From contig DBEYOB010000149.1 in assembly GCA_048173955.1 (NCBI GenBank), forward strand, positions 1 through 61,707: a stretch of DNA of 61,707 nucleotides, in the 5' to 3' direction. Below the pieces are notes generated by a model that was given only the letters and a program-made list of their open reading frames with translations, made no database searches and was not told where the DNA came from. The translations under genes and the position numbers were made by a program. Source of the DNA: CAZUFB01 sp048173955. Its GTDB lineage: Bacteria > Actinomycetota > Coriobacteriia > Coriobacteriales > UMGS124. This document shows, piece after piece, positions 40,846 to 51,500 of this stretch (the stretch's first letter is position 1; every line of letters begins with the position of its first letter).

Positions 40846-42399
40846 TTAGATGTATGCGTCGATCTCGCTCTTCTCCCAGGTGGCGAGCTCAGGAGCCTGC
40901 GGATCCTCCGTCGCGGCGCGCGTGCCGGAGAGCTTGCCGTACGCGAGGGCCTGAATGAGACCGTTGCCGCTCATGTACGCCGCTCCGCCGCGCGAGGAGT
41001 AGCCCTCGGTGCAACCGCCGGCCGCGAACAGGCCCTTGATGATGGAGCCGTCGGCGCGCAGCGCGTGGCCCGTCACATCGGTGACGATGCCGCCCTGCGT
41101 GTGGCGAATCTCTCCCGTCTGCTTGACGGCATAGTAGGGACCGTCGAAGTTTGCGGGCAGCTTGGTGCGGTTGAAACGGTCTTCTCCCTTGGCGATGCCG
41201 TCCTGGTAGTCGGCGAAGGTCATGGCGAGCTTTTCGGGGTCGACGCCAATGGCCGCGGCAAGTTCTTCGGCGGTCTCGCCGGTATAGACGATGCCTGCCT
41301 CTTGCCAGCTTGCAAGCTTGGCGCTCTTTTCGGCCTGGATGTCGGTGAAGCACAGGAAGGCGACGTGGTCGGTCTGGGCCACCACGTGCGGCGAAAGCTC
41401 GGAGTAGCCGGTGTACTCGTTTGCGAACCGGTTGCCCTCAAGGTTGACCATAATGCCGCCGTTGTTAGCGATGCCCTGTTCTCCGGTCGTGCCGTTGTCG
41501 ATGCAGTGGAACGCGTGTCCCTGGTAGGCGCCCATGTTCTGGAGGTCGGCACCCAGTTCCTGGGCCCACAGGATGCCTTCGCCGGTTGCGCCGGGGGCGA
41601 CGACGGGCACGGCCGCTGCGGCTTCGGGGCAGTATTGGGCGATCATGTCGGGGTTGTTGCCGAAGCCGGTGGTAGCGAGCACGGTCGCCTTTGCGGTGAT
41701 GGCGACCTCGGCACCTTCGGCGTTGGTGCCGTATGCGCCGACCACGATGTCTCCGTCGACGACGAGGCCCTGGGTCTGGAACTCGAGCATCTGCTCGATC
41801 GCATCGACGGCGCCCATGGAGTCGATGAGCGGCTGCATGAGACCGGCGCCGCCGCCGTCTGCCGTGTGCATGCGATAGGCGGTCTGGCCATAGTAGAGCG
41901 TTTCGTCGAGGGTCCAGACCACGCCGTAGCCCTCGGTCCATTCGATGAGGTCTTTGGAGTTCTCGACGACGGTATAGACCAGGTCCTCGCGGACGCTGTA
42001 GTTGCTCGGGCGGAAGATGTCCATGGCGCAGGCGCCGATGCTGTCCTGCTCTCCGCGTTCTTCCTGCAGTTTGGTGCCCACCGCCGGGATTTTGCCGCTC
42101 GACATGGCCGAAGCGCCGCCAAAATAGCCCATCTTCTCAAGTATGATGACCTGCGCACCCTGCTCGGCGGCCGCGAGCGCTGCGCAGACGCCGGCGCCGC
42201 CTCCGCCGATTACGAGGACGTCGCAGGAGGCCTGCTCCATGTCCGCGACGTCGGCCGGCGTTTTGGCATAGACGAACGAGGCCGCGGTGCCTGCCTCCCC
42301 CTCGGTCGCACTGGCCTGCGACGCGCCGAGCGCTCCCAGCGCACCGATGGCGGTTGCGGCAGCGGCACCCTTGATGGCGTCTCTTCTGGTCAAATCCAT
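40846..42399 (-). CDS. Tat-exported FAD-dependent reductase (fumarate reductase flavoprotein superfamily)
   Basis: A 517-residue protein with a Tat leader (LTRRDAIKGAAAATAIG) and cleavage at ASAT near residue 31. The FAD fold begins VLVIGGGGAGVCAALAAA near residue 60, and the final FAD segment is KGLFAAGGCTEGYSSRGG. IRHTQGGI matches the HHTMGG active-site loop of fumarate reductases (one His kept). The position of the GGNRLGG Arg reads AYMSGNGL, with Tyr in place of Arg, so a dicarboxylate substrate is unlikely and the enzyme is closer to the 3-ketosteroid or enoate reductase type (inference). There is no FMN domain. The start at 42399 has AGGGGGA upstream. It is divergent from the LysR gene at 42643 and ends before the terminator at 40691-40729. 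Confidence 0.86.
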   Translation of the reverse strand: MDLTRRDAIKGAAAATAIGALGALGASQASATEGEAGTAASFVYAKTPADVADMEQASCDVLVIGGGGAGVCAALAAAEQGAQVIILEKMGYFGGASAMSSGKIPAVGTKLQEERGEQDSIGACAMDIFRPSNYSVREDLVYTVVENSKDLIEWTEGYGVVWTLDETLYYGQTAYRMHTADGGGAGLMQPLIDSMGAVDAIEQMLEFQTQGLVVDGDIVVGAYGTNAEGAEVAITAKATVLATTGFGNNPDMIAQYCPEAAAAVPVVAPGATGEGILWAQELGADLQNMGAYQGHAFHCIDNGTTGEQGIANNGGIMVNLEGNRFANEYTGYSELSPHVVAQTDHVAFLCFTDIQAEKSAKLASWQEAGIVYTGETAEELAAAIGVDPEKLAMTFADYQDGIAKGEDRFNRTKLPANFDGPYYAVKQTGEIRHTQGGIVTDVTGHALRADGSIIKGLFAAGGCTEGYSSRGGAAYMSGNGLIQALAYGKLSGTRAATEDPQAPELATWEKSEIDAYI

Positions 42400-42642
42400 G
42401 GTGTCCCCCTTCGTGTAGGCTTTGACGAGCCGATGCGAGCATATCAGGCGGGCGTCGTGTTGCCCCAATGACAAAAAGGGTGGCACGATATAAAAGGTGT
42501 TGTCAGCCTATGCACAATGCGAATGCATGCGCTGCGGAAGACGTCGCTGTCGGGATGTTCGGGCGGGTGGACGCAGTCGCCGCCGCTTGGGTATCATCGT
42601 TGCCGTGGGCAGGGCGGGGGTGCCGCGTCGGAAGGGGACGCT

Positions 42643-43581
42643 TTGAACACGGAATATCTGAGGGAGTTCGTCGTCTTCGCCGGATACATGAACTTCACGA
42701 CGGCGGCCAAGGCGCTCGACATGTCTCAGCCGACCCTGAGCCGGCATATCTCGGAGCTCGAGCGCCACTACCGGTGCGAGCTCGTCGACCGCGCCGCGGT
42801 CCCCCTGAGGCTCACCTACTGCGGCAGGACCCTGCTCGAGCACGCCCCCAAGCTCGTTGCACTCGAAAACACCCTGGACGAGCTCATGGGGGAGGCTCGC
42901 CGTGAACCGTACGACAACCTGGTGATTCAGCGGTACCGGAAGTCCCCTATGGTGCACCGGTTGCTTTCCGACGCGGTCAACGCGACGAAGCTTGCCCATC
43001 CAGGGTTTACGTTCACGCGCAGGCCGCTGAATCCGGGAGACGATTCCGGGCATGCCGTGCTGTGCGGTGACCTCGACGTGGGCATCGTCTCCTGCACTAC
43101 GGACGGCGAACCGATATGCCCGGTCGATTCGCGCCGGGGGCTGGGGGTCTTCGAGCTGGCGGGATATAGCGAGGGAATACGTTTTGCGGTTGCCCGGACG
43201 AGTCCGCTGGCGTTACGCGAGGGGCTATCGCTGGCCGAACTTGCCGAGAGCTGCTTCGTTTTTCCCTACAACCCCGAGTTTGGCCGTTGTCTACCCGATG
43301 TCGAGCGACTGTTCGAGGCGCGAGGGCTGAAGTTGCGGTTTCGCCGCCACGAGCTGAACGACGTCGAGGAGCTCGGCCTCATGGGCATCGGCCCCAACGA
43401 CGTGTTTATCGTCGTGGAGAGTGCCGCCCAGTCTCCCGATGCGTTCTACCTGCGCAACCCGGACCTGGTAATCGTTCCTTGCGCGGAACCCATCCGCGTG
43501 ACGCGCTATCTGGTGTACCGCGACGGGGATGAAAGCCCTGCCCTGCGGGCGTTCCTGGAAAAACTGGGAGAACTTGTCTGA
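42643..43581 (+). CDS. LysR-type transcriptional regulator
   Basis: A 312-residue protein. The helix-turn-helix is canonical (FVVFAGYMNFTTAAKALDMS, then QPTLSRHISELERHYRCELV) and the effector domain runs from about residue 95 to the end. TTG at 42643 is the likely start: GAAGGGGAC lies 5 bases before it and the next residues (NTEYLREFVVF) match the usual LysR N-terminus, whereas upstream in-frame ATGs give a non-LysR extension. It is divergent from the flavoprotein at 40846-42399 with 243 bp between, so it probably induces that gene. GATGAACGTC-like symmetric boxes were not found by eye. Confidence 0.88.
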   Translation: MNTEYLREFVVFAGYMNFTTAAKALDMSQPTLSRHISELERHYRCELVDRAAVPLRLTYCGRTLLEHAPKLVALENTLDELMGEARREPYDNLVIQRYRKSPMVHRLLSDAVNATKLAHPGFTFTRRPLNPGDDSGHAVLCGDLDVGIVSCTTDGEPICPVDSRRGLGVFELAGYSEGIRFAVARTSPLALREGLSLAELAESCFVFPYNPEFGRCLPDVERLFEARGLKLRFRRHELNDVEELGLMGIGPNDVFIVVESAAQSPDAFYLRNPDLVIVPCAEPIRVTRYLVYRDGDESPALRAFLEKLGELV

Positions 43582-43736
43582 CCAACGGTTCAGGTTTTGC
43601 CGGGGGACTTCAAACGCGCCGGGGCGCCGGACGGTGTCTCCCGCCCGGCGCCCCGCATGGGCTGCTCGCATCTCGTACCGTCCCGGCGTCTTCATCCGGC
43701 GTGTCGGGCGGCGCGGTCCTGCCGTCGCGCCCCAGC

Positions 43737-46700
43737 TTACGCGAAGTACGCCACGCCGCCCTCGAACAGCGGCTGGTAGGTGTTGCCCGGCACGTTCTTG
43801 TAGAGGCCCACGCCGCTGCGCTCGCTGTGGCCCATCTTACCGAAGATGCGGCCGTCGGGGCTCGTGATGCCCTCGATTGCCAGCACACTGCCGTTGGGGT
43901 TCACCGCCAGGTCCATGCCCGGCACGCCGTCGGCGTCCACGTACTGCGTGGCGATCTGGCCGTTGGCCTTGAGCTGCGCGACCGTCTCGGGGGAGGCGAC
44001 GAAGCGGCCCTCGCCGTGGCTGATGGCGACGGTGTGGACGTCGCCGACCTCGCACTTGCTCAGCCAGGGCGACAGCGTCGAGGCGACGCGGGTGTCCACG
44101 AGGCGGCTCTGGTGGCGGCCGATGGTGTTGAACGTCAGCGTGGGGCAGGTGTCGTCCATCGGGCGGATGTCGCCGAAGGGCACCAGGCCGAGCTTCACGA
44201 GCGCCTGGAAGCCGTTGCAGATGCCCAGCATCAGGCCGTCGCGGGCCTGCAGCAGGTCGCGCACCGCCTCGGTGACCGCCGGGGCGCGGAAGAACGCCGT
44301 GATGAACTTGGCGCTGCCGTCGGGCTCGTCGCCGCCCGAGAACCCGCCGGGCAGCATGACGATCTGGCTGTCGCGGATGGCGTCGACCAGGGCCTGGGCG
44401 CTCTCGGTCACCGCCTGGGGCGTCAGGTTGTTCACGACGAGCACGTGCGCCTCGGCCCCGGCGCGCTCGAAGGCGTGCGCGGTGTCGTACTCGCAGTTGG
44501 TGCCGGGGAACACGGGGATCACCACGCGCGGTTTGGCGACGCGCGGGCCGGTGTAGACGTGTGCCGCCTTCTCGCCGAAGCTCACGGTCTCGACCTTCTC
44601 GCCTGCGCCGCGATAGGGGAACACCCCCTCGATCGCGTGCTCCCACATCTCCTGCAGGTCGGCGAGGTCGACGGTCTCGCCGCCGGCCGAGAACGTGTAG
44701 TCGGCGCAGGTGCATCCGATGGGTACGACGCTCGCGTTGGCGGTGGAGTCGGGCAGCTCGGCGCCCTCCTCGAGCTCGACGACGAAGCTGCCGTAGGCCA
44801 GGTTGAACAGCGCGTTTTGCGGGAACACGGCGTTGGCCGCAAACCCGATGCGGTTGCCGACGCACATCTTGAAGAGCGCCTCGGCCAGCCCGCCGTAGCC
44901 CGGGGTTGACACGGCGAGCACCTTCTCGTCGGCGATGAGCTTCTCGACCAGGTCGAACGCCTCGAGCAGACCCTGCGCGTCGGGCACGATCGAACCCATG
45001 TCGGCGGTCGGCTCGACGACCACGACGCGGCTGCCGGGCTGCTTGAACTCGGGCGACACGATGCGGTCGACGCTGCCCACGGCGGTGGCGAAGCTCACCA
45101 GCGTGGGCGGCACGTCGAGCTGCTCGAAGCTGCCGCTCATCGAGTCCTTGCCGCCGATGGCTCCCACGCCGAGGTCGGCCTGGGCCATGAGCGCGCCGAG
45201 TACCGAGGCGACGGGCTTGCCCCAGCGCTTGGGTTCGTCGCGCAGCTTCTCGAAGTACTCCTGGAACGTGAGGTACGCCTTGCGGTGCTCGAAGCCGGCG
45301 GCCACGAGCTTGGATACGCTCTCGACCACGGCCAGGTATGCGCCCGTGAACTGGTTCTTCTCGGACAGGTAGGGGTTGAAGCCCCACGCCATGCCCGAGC
45401 ACGTCGAGGTCTCGCCGTCGACGGGCAGCTTGGCCACCATCGCCATGCTCGGCGTGAGCTGGGTGGCGCCGCCGAAGGGCATGAGCACCGTGGCCGCGCC
45501 GATCGTGGAGTCGAAGCGCTCGGAGAGGCCCTTGTTCGAGGCGACGTTGAGGTCGGTCACCACGGAGCGCATGAGCTGGGCGAGCGAGGTCCCGCGCCAG
45601 GCGGGCGCGTAGTCGTCGCCCTTCTCGACCAGGACGCGGGCGTGCTTGGGCGCGCCGTTGGAAGCGAGGAAGTCGCGGCTCACGTCGACGATGGTGGCGC
45701 CGTTCCACATCATGCGCACGCGCGGCTCGGCGGTCACCGTGGCGATGGGCGTGGCCTCGAGGTTCTCCTCGTGGGCATAGGCGATGAACTGGTCGACGTC
45801 CGCGGCCGCCAGCGCAACGGCCATGCGCTCCTGGCTCTCGGAGATGGCGAGCTCGGTGCCGTCGAGGCCGTCGTACTTCTTGGGCACGGCGTCGAGGTTC
45901 ACGAGCAGGCCGTCGGCGAGCTCGCCCACGGCCACGCTCACGCCGCCGGCGCCGAAGTCGTTGCAGCGCTTGATGAGGCGGCACGCGTCGCCGCGGCGGA
46001 ACAGACGCTGGATCTTGCGCTCCATGGGCGGGTTGCCCTTCTGCACCTCCGCGCCGTCCTTCTCGATGGACTCCACGTTGTGCGCCTTGGAGCTGCCCGT
46101 GGCGCCGCCGATGCCGTCGCGGCCCGTGCGGCCGCCGAGCAGTACCACGACGTCGCCGGGGGCGGGCGTCTCGCGCCTCACGTGGTCGGCCGGGGTGGCG
46201 CCCACCACGGCGCCGATCTCCATGCGCTTGGCGGCGTAGCCGGGGTGGTACAGCTCGCTCACCTGGCCGGTCGCCAGGCCGATCTGGTTGCCGTAGCTCG
46301 CGTAGCCGGCCGCGGCGGTCGTCACGAGCTTGCGCTGCGGCAGCTTGCCGGGCATCGTCTCGGAGACGGGCACGGTGGGGTCGGCCGCGCCGGTGACGCG
46401 CATGGCCTGGTAGACGTAGCTGCGCCCCGAGAGCGGGTCGCGGATGGCGCCGCCCAGGCAGGTGGCCGCGCCGCCGAAGGGCTCGATCTCGGTGGGGTGG
46501 TTGTGGGTCTCGTTCTTGAAGAGGTAGAGCCAGTCCTGCTCCTCGCCGTCGACATCGACCTTCACCTTGACGGTGCAGGCGTTGACCTCCTCGGACTCGT
46601 CGACGCCGGTGAGGACGCCCTTGGCCTTGAGCCAGCGCGCGCCCAGGGTGCCCATGTCCATGAGGCACACGGGCTTGGCGTCGCGACCGAGTTCGTGGCG

Positions 46701-47513
46701 CATCTGCAGGTAGCGGTCGTAGGCCTTGGCGACCTGCGGGTCGTCGATCTGGAAGCTGTCGAGCTGGGTGCCGAAGGTGGTGTGGCGGCAGTGGTCGCTC
46801 CAGTAGGTGTCGACGACCTTGATCTCGGTGATGGTGGGGTCGCGGTCCTCGGAGCGGAAGTACTCCTGGCAGAACCGGATGTCCGCCAGGTCCATGGCCA
46901 GGCCGCGCTCGGCGACGAACGCGGCGAGGCCCTCGTCATCGAGCTCGTTGAAGCCGGTCAGGACCTCGACGGGCTCGGGGGTGGGGACGTCGGCCGCGAG
47001 CGTGTCGCGCAGGGCGAGCGCCGTCTCGCGCGCCTCGACGGGGTTGATGACGTAGCGCTTGATGGCCGCGAGCGCCTCGGGGGCGAGGTCGCAGTCGAAC
47101 GCGTAGAGCTTCGCGCAGCGCACGGTGGGGCGCTCGCCCTGGGAGATGAGCTGGATGCACTCGGCGGCGGAGTCGGCGCGCTGGTCGAACTGGCCGGGCA
47201 GCGACTCCACGGCGAACAGGGTCGCGCCCGCACCCTGCGCGACGATGCCCTGGCCGCTTCCGGGCGCGCCGACCACGGCGCCCGCGACGGGCAGTTCGCG
47301 CGACGCGTTGTCGACCTGCGGCTCGGAGAACACCGTGGGCACGCACGCCTCGAAGAGCTCGTCCGAGATGCCCTCGACGTCGTAGACGTTGATGACGCGC
47401 AGCGTCGCCGCGGGCGGCAGCCCGTCGCCGACGACGGTGCGCAGCTCGGCGAGCAGCTGCTGCGCCTCGACGTCGAAGCCGGGTTTCTTCTCAACGTAGA
47501 TGCGTGAAACCAT
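43737..47513 (-). CDS. purL: phosphoribosylformylglycinamidine synthase PurL (large, fused type)
   Basis: A 1258-residue protein of the large PurL type, in which synthetase and glutaminase are fused. The synthetase half has HSDHCRHTTF-like SDHCRHTTFGTQ near residue 240, NETHNHPTEIEPFGGAATCL and GRDGIGGATGSSKAH. The glutaminase domain begins near residue 995 (PRVVIPVFPGTNCEYDTAHA), with the catalytic Cys in LGICNGFQAL near residue 1095 and AISHGEGRFV for the His. It makes FGAM from FGAR, glutamine and ATP, step four of purine synthesis. Actinobacteria often use split PurLQS instead, so the fused type is notable. The ATG at 47513 is preceded by a weak GCAGGGA. No other pur genes are nearby. Confidence 0.97.
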   Translation of the reverse strand: MVSRIYVEKKPGFDVEAQQLLAELRTVVGDGLPPAATLRVINVYDVEGISDELFEACVPTVFSEPQVDNASRELPVAGAVVGAPGSGQGIVAQGAGATLFAVESLPGQFDQRADSAAECIQLISQGERPTVRCAKLYAFDCDLAPEALAAIKRYVINPVEARETALALRDTLAADVPTPEPVEVLTGFNELDDEGLAAFVAERGLAMDLADIRFCQEYFRSEDRDPTITEIKVVDTYWSDHCRHTTFGTQLDSFQIDDPQVAKAYDRYLQMRHELGRDAKPVCLMDMGTLGARWLKAKGVLTGVDESEEVNACTVKVKVDVDGEEQDWLYLFKNETHNHPTEIEPFGGAATCLGGAIRDPLSGRSYVYQAMRVTGAADPTVPVSETMPGKLPQRKLVTTAAAGYASYGNQIGLATGQVSELYHPGYAAKRMEIGAVVGATPADHVRRETPAPGDVVVLLGGRTGRDGIGGATGSSKAHNVESIEKDGAEVQKGNPPMERKIQRLFRRGDACRLIKRCNDFGAGGVSVAVGELADGLLVNLDAVPKKYDGLDGTELAISESQERMAVALAAADVDQFIAYAHEENLEATPIATVTAEPRVRMMWNGATIVDVSRDFLASNGAPKHARVLVEKGDDYAPAWRGTSLAQLMRSVVTDLNVASNKGLSERFDSTIGAATVLMPFGGATQLTPSMAMVAKLPVDGETSTCSGMAWGFNPYLSEKNQFTGAYLAVVESVSKLVAAGFEHRKAYLTFQEYFEKLRDEPKRWGKPVASVLGALMAQADLGVGAIGGKDSMSGSFEQLDVPPTLVSFATAVGSVDRIVSPEFKQPGSRVVVVEPTADMGSIVPDAQGLLEAFDLVEKLIADEKVLAVSTPGYGGLAEALFKMCVGNRIGFAANAVFPQNALFNLAYGSFVVELEEGAELPDSTANASVVPIGCTCADYTFSAGGETVDLADLQEMWEHAIEGVFPYRGAGEKVETVSFGEKAAHVYTGPRVAKPRVVIPVFPGTNCEYDTAHAFERAGAEAHVLVVNNLTPQAVTESAQALVDAIRDSQIVMLPGGFSGGDEPDGSAKFITAFFRAPAVTEAVRDLLQARDGLMLGICNGFQALVKLGLVPFGDIRPMDDTCPTLTFNTIGRHQSRLVDTRVASTLSPWLSKCEVGDVHTVAISHGEGRFVASPETVAQLKANGQIATQYVDADGVPGMDLAVNPNGSVLAIEGITSPDGRIFGKMGHSERSGVGLYKNVPGNTYQPLFEGGVAYFA

Positions 47514-48524
47514 GATCCCTGCCTTCTTCTCCGGGTGCGCTGCCCGGGTGCGCGTGCGTCCCCGCCGCGCGTGCGGCGCGACCGTGTGGTCGTGCCAGGG
47601 CGGCGCGCGGTTCCGCGGGCGGATATGTGTCTACGACCATAATAAAGCCTGCGGCGCGCTGTCGGGGCGCGCGTTGGCGGCCGGTGCGGGGATTTCAGCG
47701 GGTTTCCAGGGGAGGGGGGTATCGACAACGAAGTACGTCCGAGTGGAGGGGCGTCCAAGGGACGCTGGGCGGGGCTGCGTGGTCTGTGATGTGCCTCCGG
47801 GCTGGGACACTTGGGCGAGCTGGACGTCCGCATGCAGGAGCTTCAGTTGAGATAACCGATGCTGGGTTCGTTGGACTGCGAGTCGAGGTGGCTGCGGCCC
47901 TCTATTCCGAGGTGAGTGAGAGCGTCTGCGAGTCCAGGTAGTCCGGTGAGGTTGTGCGGTGCTTGAAGAACCCTTCCCTTATGCCAGAGTGTCATGCGTG
48001 CCTCAAATTGAAAGGCATTGCCGTAGGGTCGTGTGGCGGCGTTGTTCTTTGCGTTGCGGAATACGGGGCGCTCATCCGAGTGTGTAGCTGTAGCTACCGA
48101 GCCACCTCTGCGCGTCATACGTTCTTCCGTCTGGGTTGCAGCGCAGGTGTTCGAGAGACATGAGGCGTCCAGAGAAGGTCTCGGTGGCGCAGTTGTTGTG
48201 GCGATGGCGCGCGAATGTCTCTGCTGCCGAACAGGTTGTGCTGAGCGCCCCGACCGCGTGGATATCCCTCCTTTGTGGAAATGGGCCTACAGATTCGGAG
48301 CGCGACTCTCCCTCTCTGACCCTCTGGCCCATGCGCTTCTTTGACTGAGGGCTACGTTAGAGGGGTGGAGGTGATTTGTCTTCGAGTGGCAGAGGCGAAA
48401 AACTGGATGTAAAGTGTTCTATTGCGTTCGAAAAACTTAATCGCAAAACTTGAGAAAGCATGTTGTCGATTGCAGAAGTAATTATAATCACCTGTAAGAA
48501 AGCCTAGCGAGGAGGGATGCGCCC
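47514..48524. other. 1-kb gene-poor boundary between purL and the low-GC island
   Basis: The purL promoter should lie in the first 130 bp (TATTAT on the minus strand near 47638-47643). GC falls through this stretch from purL levels to those of the island. No protein family is recognisable. On the minus strand two short frames at 47843-48118 and 48072-48332 (with peptides such as CNPDGRTYDAQRWLGSYSYT and MTLWHKGRVLQAPHNLTGL) overlap and look like parts of one decayed gene, but the family is unknown. No tRNA or att-like repeat was found. Confidence 0.5.
48483..48516 (+). promoter_or_regulatory. -10 box and ribosome-binding site of the island operon
   Basis: TATAAT (48483-48488) is a perfect -10 box; only weak -35 candidates (TGTTGT at 48461) precede it. 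GAGGAGGG (48509-48516) lies 8 bases before the ATG at 48525. The stretch 48360-48500 is distinctly AT-rich. Confidence 0.6.
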
Positions 48525-51500
48525 ATGGGTTTTATCTCGGCAATCCGAGCTTTACTCAAGCGTAGAGTCTGTGTCGTTTTTCACGGAGTCGATACCGTCT
48601 ATGACGGGTGCGAACATTCCCCTGGCTATGACATTACAGGGTTGCCGAATGGATATACGGCTGATGTCTCTAATCTGGTCAGTATTCGAGATGCGACACC
48701 TGCACCGGTCGTTGTCAACTCGGCCGTTTGCAGTATAAAAAATATGGATGGAAAAGACGTGACGCACCGTTTCGCCATTTCATTCACGTCGACAACAATC
48801 ATGATTAGGCCTGCAGAGCTGATTATCAAAACGCTCTCGATGGATAAAGTGTACGACGGCGTGCCTTTAAAGCCTCCCTCTGCTGAGGTTTGCGGGCTTA
48901 TCGGGGAAGACGAAATTGTTTTCGATACAGTCGCCTCCCCTGCGGATGTAGGGAATTATTCAAGTCTTGTTAGGATTGATTGGGAACGTTCATCAGCAAG
49001 GCAGTCTAACTACAAGATTCGATTCCTAAAGGGCTCATTAGAAATAAAAGCACGCCCTCTCACTGTGATTGCCGGCAGTGCCGAGAAGGAGTATGACGGA
49101 AAACCACTTAAATATGACGCAGTAAATATAGAAGGACTTATTTCAGGCGAAACGCTATCTGTTCGTTGCATTGGGGAAATCACCGATGAAGGCGAGACAA
49201 CAAATTGTGCATTGATACGCTGGGGCGACTCTACGGCGCGACCTCAAAACTATGAGACGTCTCTGATTGATGGGCAGTTGGTTGTAATCAAAAGAACGTT
49301 CGATGTCGTAGCCTCGCCAACGCGATGCGTGTTCGATGACGAATCGCATTTTCCAAGACTGGAAATTCCCGACGGGGCAACAGTTCTATACAAAAGATGT
49401 GAGCAATATCGGGAAGTTGGGAAATATAGCGTTGGGTATACCCTGAAAGCCCCTCATTACTTCGATATGGAGGGGGTCGCCTCCCTTGTTATTGAACCGG
49501 CGCCGCTTGTTGTGAGGATTGTGGGGGGGCGTTTCCGTTATGACGGTATGGAACATCGAGCATCAATTGAGGTGGAGGGTTTGCCTGCGGGATACACCGC
49601 AGAGGTGACATCGAATGCAGTAGTAAAAAATGTTTCCGATGGACAAGTTATTGCAAGATGTGACGCTATTTCTATAAAAGATTCTCGCGGTATCGATATG
49701 ACACATTGTTTTTATGTGGACACAGCGCTCGAGGCTATTATCGAAGTGGTACCGACAACTTTACTTGTTTGCACATATGATGCAAGAAAAGAATATGATG
49801 GCAAGGCAATCGAGACGGGGGGTAAAGTTACCGGTCTCAAAAAGGGTGAGGCCGTTACTTTTAAGACAACTGGTCGCCAAATTGAAGTGGGAACAAGCCA
49901 AAACACTTATGAGCTGCTATTTGATGGAACTGCTCGCAAAGAGAATTACATCATTCGTGAGGCCCTTGGCAACTTGACCGTCGAACCGGCTTCAATCCGT
50001 GCAGAAGGCCTGAAACATGGCAAAGAGCAGGATTTCCCAACTGCTATCCAGATGGGCGAGTCGCTGATTGACTTACGAGGGAAGACGAAGCCTCGTCGAA
50101 TGATTGACGAATGGCGAACAGTAAAAGCAAGAAAAGACCGGATGTCTCGCCCGTATCGGGCGCGTCCGGTTGCTGAGCGTCCCGATCTGGACGAGGCGGG
50201 GCTTGGGAAGGACTTCAAACCGAGTTCCAACATCGTGCCGGCCCCGCTTCCGAAAAGACCATTCGTTCAGAAGCTCAGAGAATTTGAGACAAGGGCTTGT
50301 GAAGAGATAAAGACGCTCAACGAGAAGGATAACGAGGGCCTTTTGTTCCAGTGCTTTGGTCCGTTTGCAACCGAGCTTTCCGAGCTGTGTGAGGCCTTTA
50401 AGGAGTTATTTGATTATTACCGCACTAACCAAACAGGCGCACTCGTTCAAATTCATTCTAATTTTCAATGTGCATTTCTTCTGTATGTTGCCAATCTTGC
50501 CAGGAGTTGCTATCGGGATGACACGCTATGGCAGCGTCTTTTTAAAGAAAACGGGATTCGCGACCAGGGGACCCGTGTTCAGTTCAAAAAGATGTTCATC
50601 TCATATCTCTACCGTCGCGGGATGCCTGTCTATGAAGCCAATGAACGACACACCTACATGCTTGATACGGCCTTGCTACATTGTGGCCTCACGGCCGATC
50701 TCTGGCAATCACTCTGGAAGGATTCTTTTCTGCCTTTGGCGCGGGCGGCACGAAATGGATTGGACGGCATGCATCCCGATTTAACAGTCGATGAGGTCGT
50801 AGGCTCCATCCTAGGGCACGACGTAAAATTTAAGCCCAACGAAAGGGCATTCAATGTTTTGGTGAAAGCACCTCATGACGCGCTTCTTTCCCTTTTTTCG
50901 GCTTCATGGGAGGTTGCTCTCCAGATAGAAAAGAGCCATATTGAGAATGGAGGCTCTCATCAAGACATTGTGTTTGTGACAAGCTTTGGTCTGTCTGCTA
51001 CTGCTATGGACGCTCTGAACGAGGTTGTTCAAAAGAAAGGATCGAGAAGGACATCGGCGAAGGAAGTCGTATATTTCGACCGTGTCGGCTTTATCCTGGA
51101 TATGGAAAAGGACTGTGCCTGCATAGATTGGAATGCGACCCATTTCGATTCGTCATTTCAAGGAAAGAAAGTCGACTTCTACATCAACGGAGAACGCAAA
51201 CATCGAGAAGAACTAGTCACTCGAGCTGACGGATGCGTGCTGCCAAAAGGTTCTATCGAAATCAAACCTCGCGCTAGCTACGACATCGAAGTCCGAATCA
51301 TTGAGACGGTCGGTGGCGAGGAATGGGAGTGCGGATCATTCGCGCAGAGCTTCCAAAACAACAAGCCGGGTTGCTATGAGTTCATCTACGACGCAGTGAA
51401 GCGGCAATATCGATATCGCGAGCCTAATGTGCGCCTGCGGAGAGGGAAGGAAATCGCCTATCTGGTTGATGAGGGGCTTCGTGTCGAAGGTCGCGGAGGC

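Noticed and set aside
47840..48350. A structured RNA gene such as tmRNA or a transposase remnant left of the island
   Set aside because: No tRNA-like ends, tag-encoding frame or transposase motif could be seen; left as unexplained sequence.
48525..49990. The MBG-repeat protein as a surface adhesin
   Set aside because: There is no signal peptide, anchor motif or membrane helix, and the gene is coupled to a cytoplasmic helicase.
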